NCBI RefSeq assembly: GCF_030272615.1
Contig: NC_081408.1
Coordinates: forward strand, 612,896,977 to 612,960,976
DNA: 64,000 bases
Source: Cryptomeria japonica
Taxonomy: Eukaryota; Streptophyta; Pinopsida; Cupressales; Cupressaceae
Direction: 5' to 3'
Made by a program: the position numbers and the translations under genes. Position 1 is the stretch's first letter. Every line of letters starts with the position of its first letter. The notes below the pieces were generated by a model. The model saw only the letters and a list, made by a program, of their open reading frames with translations, was not told the origin of the DNA and did not search any database. Of the stretch, positions 35,151 to 47,399 are shown one piece after another.

Positions 35151-36020
35151 ACCATAGAACCAACAATGGGACTGTCTTAACCCTATGAATTAATTGACAA
35201 AGGTTGTTATGATACTCAGCCAACTTTATTATGTAATAGTTATGGAACTCTTTTAGAATTGTCAATTTTATTTTTAATATTAATATATAAAATATGACTC
35301 AAAAAAACCTCTTCCGCTATCTATATAACCTATTAATTTATTTTCATAATATATTAATTTATACTTTTTATAAAATAATATATATATATTTGATAAAATG
35401 AAATATATTAATAAATAAATAATGATTCTTAAATAATTCTAAAGTAGAACTTTTAATGATGTCAAAGTACAAAATAATACTTTTTAGAACATATGATGAC
35501 AAATACATTGTAAATATGTATATCCATTTTAATCTTAATCTAGTCAAATGTGCTAACCCTTTTTTTGAACACAATTTTTTCAGCTATCAACAGTTACATA
35601 GAAACAAACTAATGACTATTTGTCACCCCTGAAGCAGAGGCGCGAATGTACCCTGCATCGTTTATGGATGCATTCCCATCATGTAGTAAGTCATCAGCAA
35701 ATGGTTAAGGCCATCCATCATTTTTCCTTCATCAATTTTGATGATGGATTACGGAATATAATCGGATTTTCATCGGATTTTCAGAATATAACCGGCTCCT
35801 CAATTCTGAAGATGGATTTATGGAGTATAATTAGATGAAAAAAACTGATCAGAGTCATCTCTAGAAATATTACCCTTTATACTTGCACAGTAATAAACTA
35901 ACTTTGAAAACAATTAAAAAATTTCCTCTCTGGGCACTACAATGAGTGTGTGCAAATGTTTCAACCGAGACAAGGAGAATGCCTACAACAGACATATCCG
36001 GTCAAGATAGTTGAATCTCT
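35151..36020. other. AT-rich stretch, possible 3' UTR of the exons at 36021-36398
   Basis: 35280-35560 is almost pure A+T with no feature. 35610-36020 is less biased and could be the 3' untranslated region of the minus-strand exons next to it, but I see no polyadenylation signal that decides it. Confidence 0.35.
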
Positions 36021-36095
36021 TTAGCTGTGCTGCTCATGTGTTGAATCATATTCATTTATAGTATGATCAACACGATTGTTGCCAGCCTTCACATC
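36021..36095 (-). CDS. Candidate terminal exon of an unidentified host gene
   Basis: After a good acceptor (TTTGGTTTAG before GATGTG) the minus strand codes DVKAGNNRVDHTINEYDSTHEQHS and stops with TAA at 36023-36021. The composition is that of a real protein tail, unlike the AT-rich ORFs around. I cannot name the protein. It pairs with the exon at 36367-36398 across a 271-bp intron in phase 0, giving the junction residues FRE-DVK. No element features flank it. Confidence 0.38.
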   Translation of the reverse strand, partial: DVKAGNNRVDHTINEYDSTHEQHS

Positions 36096-36366
36096 CTAAA
36101 CCAAAACAAACACTTATTTTTTAAAAACCTAGGATCCATCCTATCCAGAGACCCTTAAAAACAGTGCAGACTAAAACACTCATGGAAGTCTGCTTAAAAC
36201 CCTAGAAAACAGATAACAAAAACGGCCCAGGCAAAACACTAACGTCATTTCAAACCCTTGGCATTCCATTTGATAAGTGATTAGCACAGAATCGAAGCAT
36301 CAGAACTGCTACCCTAAAGAAAAACAAATAAGAAATCAAAAAATATGGGTTAACAGTACTAATGAC

Positions 36367-36398
36367 CTCACGAAAGCTTTGTGCTCCATCTCCTTCCC
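36367..36398 (-). CDS. Candidate penultimate exon (32 bp) of the same host gene
   Basis: Acceptor CTCAAAAGCAG before GGGAAGG and donor GAG before GTCATT (a weak donor) bound a 32-base exon that would code EGDGAQSFRE. Upstream exons are not visible; they would lie at higher coordinates beyond transposon sequence or have been lost. A gene fragment or a gene with very long introns both fit. Confidence 0.3.
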
Positions 36399-36519
36399 CT
36401 GCTTTTGAGAAAAATAAATATGAAAACCCTAGAATGCAGTACCATTAAATAGGGCCAAACAGCACTGCTTACTGTTGTTTCGTAGGTTTCAACGAAGCTG
36501 AGACCTAACGATTTTAGGG

Positions 36520-37839
36520 CAGAATTTTTTTATTCTTTTTTTGTGTTGTGATTGCAATCTATATTTGTTAAGGAAAATAAAGTAACCTCATTTACTTAAC
36601 TAAGTACAACTCATTATTATTTTTAGATTTTTTAATAAAAATATTGTAAAATATCAATCTTTGATTTAGTTTATATATTTAAGAGTTATTTTATTTATTT
36701 AAACAATTATTTCGATTTACTTTATAATTTATTTAAGAAATTATATTATTTATATTGTTTAGTTTATATTATCTTACAATTATTTTATTTGAAAATTACT
36801 TTAAAATTTTGTTATTTTTAATTTTATGGTTCTAGATTTTTATTATATTGTAATAGAAAGGTAAAATTTTAATTTAATTTAAGTAATATTATAATAATAA
36901 GTTTTTTATTTATTTTCTTATCTATTAGTTATCATAGATTTATGTGTATCTATTTTGTAGGTAAATTTTAATTTTAATTTTAATTTTAAAAAATACATAT
37001 TTTTTAGGTATTTATGAAAGTCAATAGATTTGTTGGGTTTTATCATCTTGTGCACAAAAACAAATTGAATGAGTATTAGGGTATCATAATGTAGAACAAA
37101 GAAACGGTAAGCTTAATATATGGTAACTTCAAAACTAAGGAAGAAAGAAAGGGCTCAAACAGCATAACCACTTGAGCTATGGTGAAAGACCTCTACAATA
37201 TTATATTTATGTGTATATGTGAAAGAAGGAATGTGCATATAGATATAAACTTTTCTCACATTTTTGTAAAAAATGATTAACATAAATATAAATTTTCAAT
37301 TTCAACTATACAAAAGTGCAGTCTTTATATTTTGAATTTCAAAACAATATAAACTAATGAAATCTAGAGTTCTCGATGAAGTGTATGCTTGTAATTTAAA
37401 AGAAAAAAATGGTTTGATATATACTTTTTATAAATATGAGTAGAATATCAATTGCTAAAAATTTCAAAAAGAAAAAATGAAGTTGATTGAATGTCACAAG
37501 AAAAGAGAAAAAAAAAATCCCTAATGACTACACTAGAACATCTAGGACAATGACTCATGCCCTAACCTACCCAAGATTCCCCTAAAATAATCCATCAAAA
37601 TTGAGCTTCATAAAAGCTTCTAGAGGATTTCCCACGAAGATGTCATTGTAGAACTATCATTCTTGTCTTATTAAATTTTAGACTACAACTTCAGACATAT
37701 TTATTTGACTTGACATATTTAAATAATTTATAGAACATATATTTCATATTATAAATAAATACCCATTCAAGGGTTGTTTGGAGTCGAATCTTCCTCTTTC
37801 AACTAAAAAAAATGGATACCCCCTCTATAATGACAAGGA
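36520..37839. other. AT-rich intergenic or intronic sequence
   Basis: No coding region or element end is seen. It contains a short TTTTAA-type run near 36966-36990 and long A/T runs. Confidence 0.5.
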
Positions 37840-37879
37840 TTCTCAAAGAAATTCTAGTAGTTAGAAAGTTAAATGTTTC

Positions 37880-38200
37880 ATCCAAGATTATGAAGGGTTG
37901 CTCATCAAACTTCTCTTCGATAAATTGCCTATGGGATCTAATGATGAGGTTGAAGCTAAAGCCTTACTTTTAGGGCTTTATCTTGTGTCTCAAAAGTGAA
38001 ACTAAATCATTATAGATCAAAGCAAACCACATGATTATCTTATGTGCCATTCAGAATGATGAAAAAATGATAACATCATTCACAAAGCTTTGCCACCTTT
38101 GGAGTCTTCTGACAATACACAAAAAGTCATTATTATTGGTCGTTTTTTGAAGGTCGATGAAGCTACGTCCTCAATGGACCACACTACCTTTGCCTACATT
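37880..38200 (+). pseudogene. Degenerate LINE RNase H fragment
   Basis: The frame from 37889 reads EGLLIKLLFDKLPMGSNDEV then EAKALLLGLYLVSQK before a stop, matching the LPxGTNNxxEAxALLxGL motif of plant LINE RNase H. 38050-38160 resembles 41140-41225 (ATTCATAAAGCTT, then GACAATA and GTCATTATT), which carries the tail of the same domain. Confidence 0.5.
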
Positions 38201-38280
38201 CCTGTGGACATTGACATCTCCTCTCCTCTCCCGAGAGATGTGATTCTTATGGTAGGGGATAGGTGGTGCAGGAGCACCTA

Positions 38281-38992
38281 GGCACAAGACCACTACCAGG
38301 AGGTACATTTGCAATAAAGGAATATTGGAAGACAGTAAAGTCATTTTTGATATTTTTATAATGTTACTAAGGTCATTGAACCAACATATGTAAGGCTATA
38401 AAGCCAATTTGCAAAAGTTGTCCACTAGAGGCATAGATTGGTCAAAAGGTCAAAATCGTATAAAAGGCCATGAGAAGGCTAGCAAGTATGTAAAAGGCAT
38501 TAAATAGGTCATTTGGACATGTATTGAATGTTTTTATAAAGCCACAAATTCATTTGTGCAAAAGTGTAAAAGTTGTCAACTTGACAACAAAATGTTGTCA
38601 AACAAAGTTGCAAAAATGCAACAAAAATTGAAAAAGGGGTTAAAAGTTGGTTATGAGAGGTAGTTGTAAGGTCAAAACTGACCAAGAGTCTATAAAAAGG
38701 CATTGTATGGTCGTTCCAAATGAGAAAAAAAAGAAAGGGAAGAAAGGAGAACATTTTGGATACATTTTGGTGCATTCTACTATTGTTATTTTGATTGGCT
38801 TTCCAGTTTTTATGTTGGTTCCAAGCCTTGTATGACCATGTATGGCCTGGAAACCTTTGTGTATGTATAATGGATAGTTAGATATGTGAATTACCTTTCT
38901 TTTCCTTTTGGTTTGGAGTGATTATGTTTAGAAATGAAGAAGATATGGAATTTTTGGTGAAAGCTGTTAATTGCAGATTTGATATTTCCTTA
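38281..38992. other. Non-coding, no feature recognised
   Basis: Repeated words (AAAAGTTGTCAACTTG, GTAAAAGGC) suggest old local duplication. No ORF worth reporting. Confidence 0.45.
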
Positions 38993-39446
38993 GAACAGTC
39001 ACGTTGCAGCGTATGGTATGAACTCATATGGGATGATTATGACCTCTAAATAGATTTATTGGAAATATATGTGAATCCTCTTTCTTTTCCTTTTGGTCTG
39101 AGGATTTTTTGTTTATATTTGTGGAAGTTATGAAGATTTTGGTGAAAATTGGTTTTAAACTGTCTTAAATGGAGTTGCTAGAAAGGGTTTCTACTTACCT
39201 TGTGATTTCACCATTGAAAGAACAGTCACGTTGCAGCATATGGTATGAACTCATATGGGATGATTATGACCTCTAAATAGATTTATTGGAAAGATATGTG
39301 AATCCTCTTTCTTTTCCCTTTGGTCTAAGGAGTTTTTGTTTATATTTGTGGAAGTTATGAAGATTTTGGTGAAAACTGGTTTTAAACTATCTTAAATGGA
39401 GTTGTTGGAAAGGGTTTGTACTTATCTTGTGATCTCACCATTGAAA
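38993..39446. repeat. 227-bp tandem duplication
   Basis: Two head-to-tail copies start with GAACAGTCACGTTGCAGC at 38993 and 39220. They are about 94 to 96 percent identical by eye. No coding potential is seen. Confidence 0.88.
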
Positions 39447-40002
39447 AAATTAATGGCTTGCATATTTTGAAAGTAGACTCAGAGGGCTTTCATTTGAATA
39501 TGGTCTTGTTTTCGTTTGGTTAAGTATTTGTTGTGATCTCAGTGCAGAGATGATAACTTTTTATTTCACCGTTGGATCTTTATGAATTTTGGATATGTTG
39601 TTCTTAATAAAGTTTTCTAAAACTCCACCAGAGAGATTGGCCAAATCGGTTTGGGTTTGGAAGTTATTAATGACTGAGTGTAGGTATAGAAAACTGTCAT
39701 GTGAATGACAATCACCTTGATGACAGTGAATTGGATTCTTTCAATGAACAATGATGTTTAATGGTTTGCAAAGGTATAGATGATTGGATATATTTGAGAC
39801 AGCATTAATGAACTCCTGTAGCATGCATGGAAGTATGAATATTGAGATGCGATATATTACCTTGAAATCAATATGGTATATGAGCTTGATGTTTTAGTAC
39901 CTTGATAAAGAGTGTTGGATGAACTTGAAATGGATTTGGATGAAAGTAATATGACAATATGAGAAATTTTAATATGTTTATGCCTCTGATATTGAAGATA
40001 TT
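39447..40002. other. Non-coding, probably 5' part of the LINE-like element that follows
   Basis: No clear ORF. The G+T-rich composition matches the following ORF1-like region, so it may be its decayed upstream part. Confidence 0.35.
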
Positions 40003-40825
40003 GTGTTGAAGATTGAACTCCATGTTTTATTTGGGGTTCTTGGTTGGTTTTTCATGATGCTCTGCATCAATAGGCCTTGGTCACAACTGGTGGATTTTGA
40101 AGGCCTCCCCTTTCACTGCAGGAGATGCTTCTATAAGGGTCATCTTGCTTCAAACTACTCTATTTCATGCCACAAAGGTGTTTCTACCTAGCGGAAGAAT
40201 GCTATTATTGATCACTTAACAGTCAATTCTCTTAACTTTGTGTATGTTGGCTCCTCTCATGAGGATGATGTCGATGTCGTGTCCCTCATGGTTATTGATG
40301 CTCTTGTTGCTCCTTTTGTGGCCTCATCTCCTGAGGTCCCCACTTCTGCTTCTCCTGTTCTACAACCATGATCCCCTGTTGTTGGATTTGCTTTTGTTGT
40401 TGTTGTTTCGTCTCTGCCTGTTGTTGCTCTACATCAGCCTCATGTTGTTATGTTGCAGCACTCTGTTGACACCATTGTTTGTAACCTTGCGGGGTCCCTT
40501 CTGGTTGATCTCTCTTTTGATGGACCTAATGACAGCATCGCCTAGACTGTGGTTGCTCATAGGCAGAAGGGGAAGTCTTCTCCTCTACTCCAAACCCCTC
40601 GTTGGGGTTTGGGTGGCTCTCCCCCCCTTGAGTGGGGTCTTTTTTGTTCTCCGGTTGGATAGGATTCCTTGCCTGTCTAACTGTGTTTGTTTCTAACTAT
40701 CTTTGGGTTGTTGTTCTTTTTGCCAACATCATCTCTCTTGATGTTGCTTGTTGTCTACTGATAGTTTCTGACTATGTTAAGGGTCAACGCCCTAGTTAAC
40801 GTTGCTTTACTAATAAAAAACAATG
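40003..40825 (+). pseudogene. LINE-like ORF1 remnant with zinc knuckle and 3' end
   Basis: From 40063 the frame reads WSQLVDFEGLPFHCRRCFYK then GHLASNYS. This is the D-Y/F-E-x-L-P-F-x-C-x-x-C-x4-G-H-x4 pattern of the zinc knuckle in plant LINE ORF1 proteins, with the last cysteine replaced by tyrosine. A Val/Ser/Pro-rich segment with stops follows, then a T-rich tail ending CTTTACTAATAAAAAACAA near 40806-40825, typical of plant L1 3' ends. No endonuclease or reverse transcriptase lies between the knuckle and the tail. The product would bind element RNA. Confidence 0.55.
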
Positions 40826-41500
40826 TCATATATTATCTTGATGACTTTTACATTGAAATGCCAAAAGCCTTATTATAGTTAGGTTCAATAGGAAGGTATA
40901 GCCAAAAAATGGAAGATATAATTTGACTATTCACTCAAACATTCAAACGAAGGGCTCTCAACCTAGAAAATGAATGTGTTGCCCATGCTAATAGGGCTAC
41001 AAAGTATTTAATAAGGATGAAAAGACTTCTGGTTGCTAGTAAGGATATTAGTGTTGGTACAAGTAGGGTTGCAAAAAGTTCTAGAAATGCATAGGCTTGT
41101 AATGGCTCTATATGTCACTCACAACAAAGGATCGTGATGGTGAAATATTCATAGCATTATTCATAAAGCTTGGTCATTTTGGACTTTTGACAATAAAAAA
41201 CGTCATTGTTTTTTAAAGGCTAATAGTATCATGGATTTTCTTGCCAACTTTAGCATTTGAATATAAAAAAAAATCTTATTGTGAACTCTACTTTTGGTTC
41301 ACAAGTAGGTAATCCAATAGATAGGAAAATGGAAATAATCCAATTGTTCATTCGAACATTTTGACAAAGGGCTCTCAAGCCAAAAGATGAATTTGTTGCA
41401 TGTGCCAATAGGGCTATCAAGCATTCAATCATTGGTGAGGACACTAGTGCTAGAAAAGATATGACATAATTTTATATAACCATAAGCTTGTTTAAGTTTA
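40826..41500. pseudogene. Further LINE RNase H scraps
   Basis: Near 41205-41262 the plus strand reads LKANSIMDFLANFSI, matching the REANxxADxLAN end of LINE RNase H. A segment of about 110 bp occurs twice in diverged form (about 40920-41030 and 41325-41430; each with CATTC, AAAGGGCTCTCAA, AATTTGTTGC-like words and CAATAGGGCTA). Together with 37880-38200 this shows several broken LINE copies in this interval. Confidence 0.42.
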
Positions 41501-42639
41501 TATCTCCATTATGTACACTATTTGGAGTATACATATAGTGAATGTGTGTCCACAAGTGGCAAGAAATTAATACTTCTTTACTTAATAAATCAGACATAAT
41601 TTTATAGAGATATAAGTATGTTTAAGATTGGGTCTCTTTTTTTTCTAGTATTTGGAGAATATAATGAATGTATGCCCATATATGCAAAGCAATTAATATT
41701 TATAAACTATTACTATGACACATATTTTACAAAACGTTATTAAAATATTATTGTTATATTATTTCTACAAATAACTTATCTTCACAAACTACACAAATCA
41801 AAAGTAAATGCTAACCAAAAGCACTTTTACATTCAAACAATAAGTTGTACCAACAACCTTGTCCCAAAAACTTTCTCAATAAATGTACATGCATAATACA
41901 ATCTTGTTAAAAGAACTGAAAAATGGTAACAAAAACTTTAAAACTACCTATTTAAAAGAGTTTGAAAACTTTTAAAGGCCAAGTACTAATAATAAATATG
42001 ATCTTTCTAAATTTCCATTAAAACACCCTCACCAATACCTTTTAAAGTGACATTCAAGAATTAACATTACCTTATTAGATGTTAAATTTCAAGTCTTCAA
42101 TTAAATATTAATTAATAGATTTAAACCAAAGCTCATTTAAAGGTACATAATCAATGTAACCAAAAGCAAATCTTTATGCATAATAAAAACAAAATCACCA
42201 AAAGGTTATTGAGGTATGTGGCCAACCACCAAATATTATCCTCTCTAATCTCATGGAAATTATATTCCACAACATTCCTTTAGTACTTTAAAAAATGCCT
42301 AGATAATCAAGCATCACAATTAGACAAGACACTATCAAGGTAGCCTACATTTTATCATTTTATTTTTCAATTAAGAAACATATCTAAGAGGTTTCTTATA
42401 TGTAAATCTTATGCTTGGTATAAACAACTACTACAACGTCTCTTGGGAGATATCATAGAAAAGTCTCACATGAAATTGTTATTCCTATCTTATTATATGG
42501 ATTTTTTACATTTAAATAAAAATCAACACTCAAATTAAGAAATTTTGTTATGTTCTTAATTTAGCACTTCTAGCTTTGAAGTTCAATTTTATGTCATGGA
42601 TCAATCAATAAATAGGATTTACATCAAAAAATTTGCATA
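41501..42639. other. AT-rich, no feature recognised
   Basis: No ORF, repeat or element end seen. Confidence 0.5.
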
Positions 42640-43620
42640 CATTAGTTTTTTATTATAAAGCAACCAAAACAAGGGGGCTGACCCGAAAAAACAGCAAGAA
42701 AGCACAACCAGCACACAAACAGTTGTCTGACGGCAGTCAACCAATCCCTACTTTAGTCATCAAAAACAAAAACTACCTACCGCTATTGGATAACCCAAGA
42801 TTGATAACAATCTCGTCCAAGTAGCACCTTAAGCAGCAGCAAACCAGCATATTGTTTAAACTATAAGAACTATTAAAAGTAGCAAGATTAATAGGGAACC
42901 AACTGTTCTAGCGAAAAAAAACTATAACAAAAAGAAAAAGCTTCCACCATTAATCGTGTTTTCCCACTCCCATGTTCTTTGAGAGTATAAGCTTGCTCCA
43001 GTCTTCAGCCAAGAACTGAAACAGATTATTTGTGGTGTCACTTTCCAACCCGCCCTAATCAGCCTTTTCCTAATGGAGTAGGCACAAAGAGGTAGCCGAT
43101 GAGTGCATAAATTTGATGGCGAAATTCCTAATTTTGTTGACATAAGACTCCAGATAGTCCAGTTTCTTCTTAACACCATTTAAGTCCTTAGAGATAGCAT
43201 TACAACCCGTACACTGCACCTCCTCCTCCTCCCCGCCTTCAGCGGCAGTCTGCCCACCCTTAGATTTTCTTTCGTCCCCCTCAGAGGTATGTGGTGGGGA
43301 AGTGTTAGAACAAGGGGAGGCGTTCTTATTATCCTCCATGATAGTCTTCGGGTCGGCGACGTTTGTGCCCAGTTTAGAGGACTCTGAGCCCTCCGTAGCC
43401 CCCATCTCCTCCTCCCCCATAACACTTTCTGCCTTCTCAGAGGCATCCTCCTCCTCATTAGCATAGTTCTTCCTCACGACGATTTGCTTCATCCAGGGTT
43501 TGTTAGCAAACCTGTGGGACCTTCACGGGGTAATACCATCCTCCGCATCAAATTCAACAAGCATGATTTTAGGCTCTTTCCTGGGTTTCTTGGAGGTGGG
43601 TTTAGCAACAAAAGGGTAAT
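42640..43620 (-). pseudogene. Second LINE-like ORF1 remnant, opposite strand
   Basis: On the minus strand the frame from about 43618 reads KPTSKKPRKEPKIMLVEF, passes a stop near 43530, and continues FANKPWMKQIVVRKNYANEE into an acidic Ser/Glu-rich part and a short coiled-coil stretch (NGVKKKLDYLESYVNKI, near 43170). It ends with a T-rich tail and TTTATAATAAAAAAC at about 42660-42646, like the plus-strand copy ending near 40820. I infer an ORF1-type LINE remnant from the tail and composition; there is no zinc knuckle in view, so the assignment is weak. Confidence 0.38.
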
Positions 43621-44516
43621 ACCATACATTAGTTATATGCACTTGCACCTGCATTAATAGATATATGCTTTCGTTTGTTCATGCATATATATATGCATTC
43701 ACTCTTGAGAATATTTTCACACATCTTTATACTCTCATTCAATAGATAATTACAAAGAGGTATATACATCATCTCACACATTCACACATTTGCATTCATA
43801 TATCATCTCATATACATACTAATATTCATATATACATATGTATGGTTAATCTCAAATACTCTAATGCAGATTAGCATTCTCTTTCATATAATTTCATATA
43901 TATTTTTATACCCTTGTTAGACATATACTTGTACATATTTATATAGAAAAATAAACCATGCATTGTTGTATTTTATGAACTTAAATAGGTGTAAAATTAT
44001 AAGAATGCAAATACTTTTATATCATTACATTCAAATATACAAATATATTTTATTTATATATATATAAACTTCTCTTATCTCCTCTTTCTTTTATTTGTTT
44101 TATTTTGGTCTTACTTGACTAGTCATTTTTCCTTCCAATTTTATCTCTCCTCTCTCTTCCCTTTAAGGCTAATTAGTTGAATTGGTTGCTTTCCTTTTTG
44201 GATATGTGTCCCACTCCCCATAACTATTTAACTATATTTAACTATCTTGGACTGACACTACATTTTATTCTCTTATTTGGTTCTAACTCATCTTAATGAT
44301 GGATGATGGAGTATGATCTAAAACATTATGTTAAAAAATGTTCCATAATCAAAATACAATATTTTTTGCAAATTGATAATTACACTAAAACAATCAACTT
44401 CTTAAATAGTCCATGCCATAAAGTAAATGACATTTAATGTTGTAAAAATATGACAATTAGTGTAAAACATTGTAAAAGTGTCATAACCCTCCTTTTTGGA
44501 CCTTGATAATACTTGA

Positions 44517-44561
<45 letters not shown>

Positions 44562-47236
44562 GAGTAATGTTAGTTAGAGATGAAAAATTGAATAAGGATG
44601 AAATTATTTTTAAAAGAAAAATTAATAAGTGGTGACATGAGTGAGGTCATAATTTACTTGGAAATTATTTATTTTCTCAACATTTTAATTGAGCACATAA
44701 TGTAGGAGAAATAAGAAGATTCTAGAAGCGAAATTCAAATTCAGATTTTTAAATGTATGGCCAAATGTAACCACCACTATGACAAGTTGTAAGAAATATG
44801 CCTTGCATGAAAGAATTTCAAAATTCAAATTTAATATGCATGTAACCCCCACTATGACAACAATTATTTTGCATGAAATTAATTTAGAAATAACTTATTT
44901 TCTCAATATGTTATTTAGCACATGTTGTAGGAGGAAATGAGAAGGTTCTAGAAGAGAATCTCAAATTCAAAATTTTGCATGTAATCCCCACTATGACAAT
45001 AATCATTTTTGTATGGGATTATTTGAGGAAAAGAATCTCAAAACCAATTAATTTCCTTGGTAGTGAGAAAATGACTCTTTTCTATATATTGAACACTAGA
45101 TATTTGAAAAGGGGGAGTTCATTGTTTTCTTTGATAAGTATTTTTGAATTCTTGCAAATCATGTTAGTAGTAGGAGGATTTTGGTAGACATATTGTATTG
45201 TAGGAGATAGGCTTTTCTAGGGGTTTTGGAGGAGATCTATACCAGGTTGCGGGTTGAGGATCGAAGAGAGCAAGAGAAAAAGTCAAGAAGAAATCAAAGG
45301 GATTGAAGATCTTCAACAAAGGAGAGTACCACCAGATAAGTGGATTTTCCTCCAAACGATTAAGGAAGTTTGATCTATAAAATTTATTTCGTTTTGTTTC
45401 AAAAAAAAAAATATTAAGTTTTTTATTTCTTTGTTATATCTTAGGAAATAAAATAAAAATATGTTTAGTCTTTTGGAAAGGAAATTAATATAGTTTTTAT
45501 TTATTATTAAGATTTTCTATTGGTTCCAAATAATATTTTAAATTTAGAGTTTTCAATCTAATTTTATTTCAAAGAAAGCTAATGGTGTTTTAATTTATTC
45601 ATAACATGAAACAATAAAAGTTCGATTAAATTCATTGGAAACAATATTTATCTTAATTATGAATTAAAATTTTAAATAGATATATCGATAAAATATATGA
45701 AATAGATCAATTGCATATCTATCTTGAAATACCTAATTTAACATAGTTTAATGATAAATTAAATTTTCCAAATACAAAAAAAAAAAAGAGAAATTACCAA
45801 TCTATTATTATTAAATTAAATATTACTAAATTGTAAGTGTCTAGATTTAATACTAAATGACTATAATGAAATAATGTTAGGTTATCCTATTTTGAAGTTT
45901 GGCATAGTAAATATTATTATTGCAATTGACTTTAGTTACAAAAACATATTGTTTAAAATTGAACATGCAAAATAATTAGTATTAATTGAATTGACTTTTT
46001 AGTCAATTACTTTTACTAAAACTTATAATTTAATTAATTATAAACAAGGGAAAAGAGGTAATTAATACTTATGTGTGGGTTCAAAAAGGAAACTTAGTTA
46101 ATAAATTAATTAGTTTCATCTAATAAATAATTACTCATAAATTATTGATTGGAAATGGAAAGTAAATATAGGAGAGAAAAGCTATGAGATAAAAATCAAA
46201 TTAAATATGGTTTTACTCTTTTCATCCAACTCTAACAATTTTGCTTTTAAAAGGCAATATAATTAGAAATACTACCAACTCTAACAATTTTTCTTTTAAA
46301 AGGCAATATAATTAAAAAATACTACCTTAAAATATGTACTCTTTAAAATCTTTATAATTTGATGTTTACACTTCTTTCTTTTTTTTCCACTTAAATCTAG
46401 AGTTCCACCAATACCAACATCACTGGTCTCAATATTAGATTATGCACTAGCTTATCTAACACCCATCTTACTACAATTAATTTACTTATAGCAATGGAAA
46501 ATATTTTTCTAGTAATCACTTTCATAGTTAGAGAAACCTTCATTATTAAGTAATTAGGAAATTAGATTTAGTTCAATTATATATAAATAGTTAAATTTAG
46601 AATTGATATGAGTAACTATTATAGATCTATACTATTGTTCAGAATAGTTTAATCTCGACTAAATTTGTCAAAACTTTTAACAACCATGAAAGTAATTTAT
46701 AGATCCATACTATTGTGCAGAATAGTTTAATCTCAACTAAATTTGTCAAAACTTTTAATAGCCATGAAGGTAATTTTGAATCTATTGTTCCAGAAATAGT
46801 ATATTTTATTATGTAAGTACATTAAATAATTGTATTCATATAGAAATAATTTAATATGAAAATATAATAAAATAAATTAAATTAAAAAATCAATTTAAAG
46901 TTTTATCTAAAAAAAATTAGAATAACTAAACTTGAAAAAAAACCTACAACTAAATCAATCATCCAATCCTTGCAAAACAGGTTTTCAAAATCTGCAAAAA
47001 TTTAATACATTAACCAACAAACAAGACCGGGAAAAATTATCCTATTAAGAGGATTTTATACAAAATAGGAATCCGATTGATGCAAAGGGTAGCAAACCCA
47101 TATAACCTTGTGCACTCTAATTATTTAAATAGGACTTTACATTTAAATTATTTAAATGCTCCTTATATTTTGGATATAAATGGATAAGGAGGTACTTATA
47201 AGTAATATGTTGACGATGAGTTGTAGTTAAAAGATC
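43621..47236. other. AT-rich intergenic block with local repeats
   Basis: No coding region. It holds an (ATT)n microsatellite at 44518-44561, a diverged duplication (about 44657-44787 and 44880-45005, sharing CCCACTATGACAA and GTAGGAG), a 49-bp tandem duplication (46226-46323, AACTCTAACAATTTT) and a 78-bp tandem duplication (46621-46776, CAGAATAGTTTAATCTC). Confidence 0.7.
44518..44561. repeat. (ATT)n microsatellite
   Basis: About 14 uninterrupted ATT units. Confidence 0.95.
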
Positions 47237-47248
47237 AAATAACATATG

Positions 47249-47384
47249 TACAACTTGAGTTGGCCTAGTGGTGGAGAACTTGTGCTCTTGAAAGAGAGGT
47301 CACAAGTTCAACTCCTACAAGGGGGTAGGGTATGTACACATTATCGGCTTCGGCCTATTACCTATCAAATAAAAATAAATAAAT
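47249..47384 (+). mobile_element. tRNA-derived SINE with perfect target duplication
   Basis: A 136-bp body is flanked by AAATAACATATG at 47237-47248 and 47385-47396. A box A-like TGGCCTAGTGG is at 47261-47271 and a box B-like AGTTCAACTCC at 47305-47315, the internal promoter of RNA polymerase III genes, with the spacing found in tRNAs. The 3' end is an AAATAAATAAAT tail that overlaps the duplication. The second half (TATCGGCTTCGGCCTATTA) is unrelated to tRNA. The perfect 12-bp duplication suggests a fairly young insertion moved by a LINE. Confidence 0.82.
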
Positions 47385-47399
47385 AAATAACATATGAAA

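Noticed and set aside
34908-35188. Three overlapping plus-strand ORFs with repeated FLFGLLIVFISP-like segments
   Set aside because: Produced by the 50-bp tandem repeat in all frames; hydrophobic only because the repeat is T-rich.
47255-47320. tRNA gene
   Set aside because: Boxes A and B are present, but no acceptor stem or anticodon arm can be drawn and the flanking duplication and tail identify a SINE.
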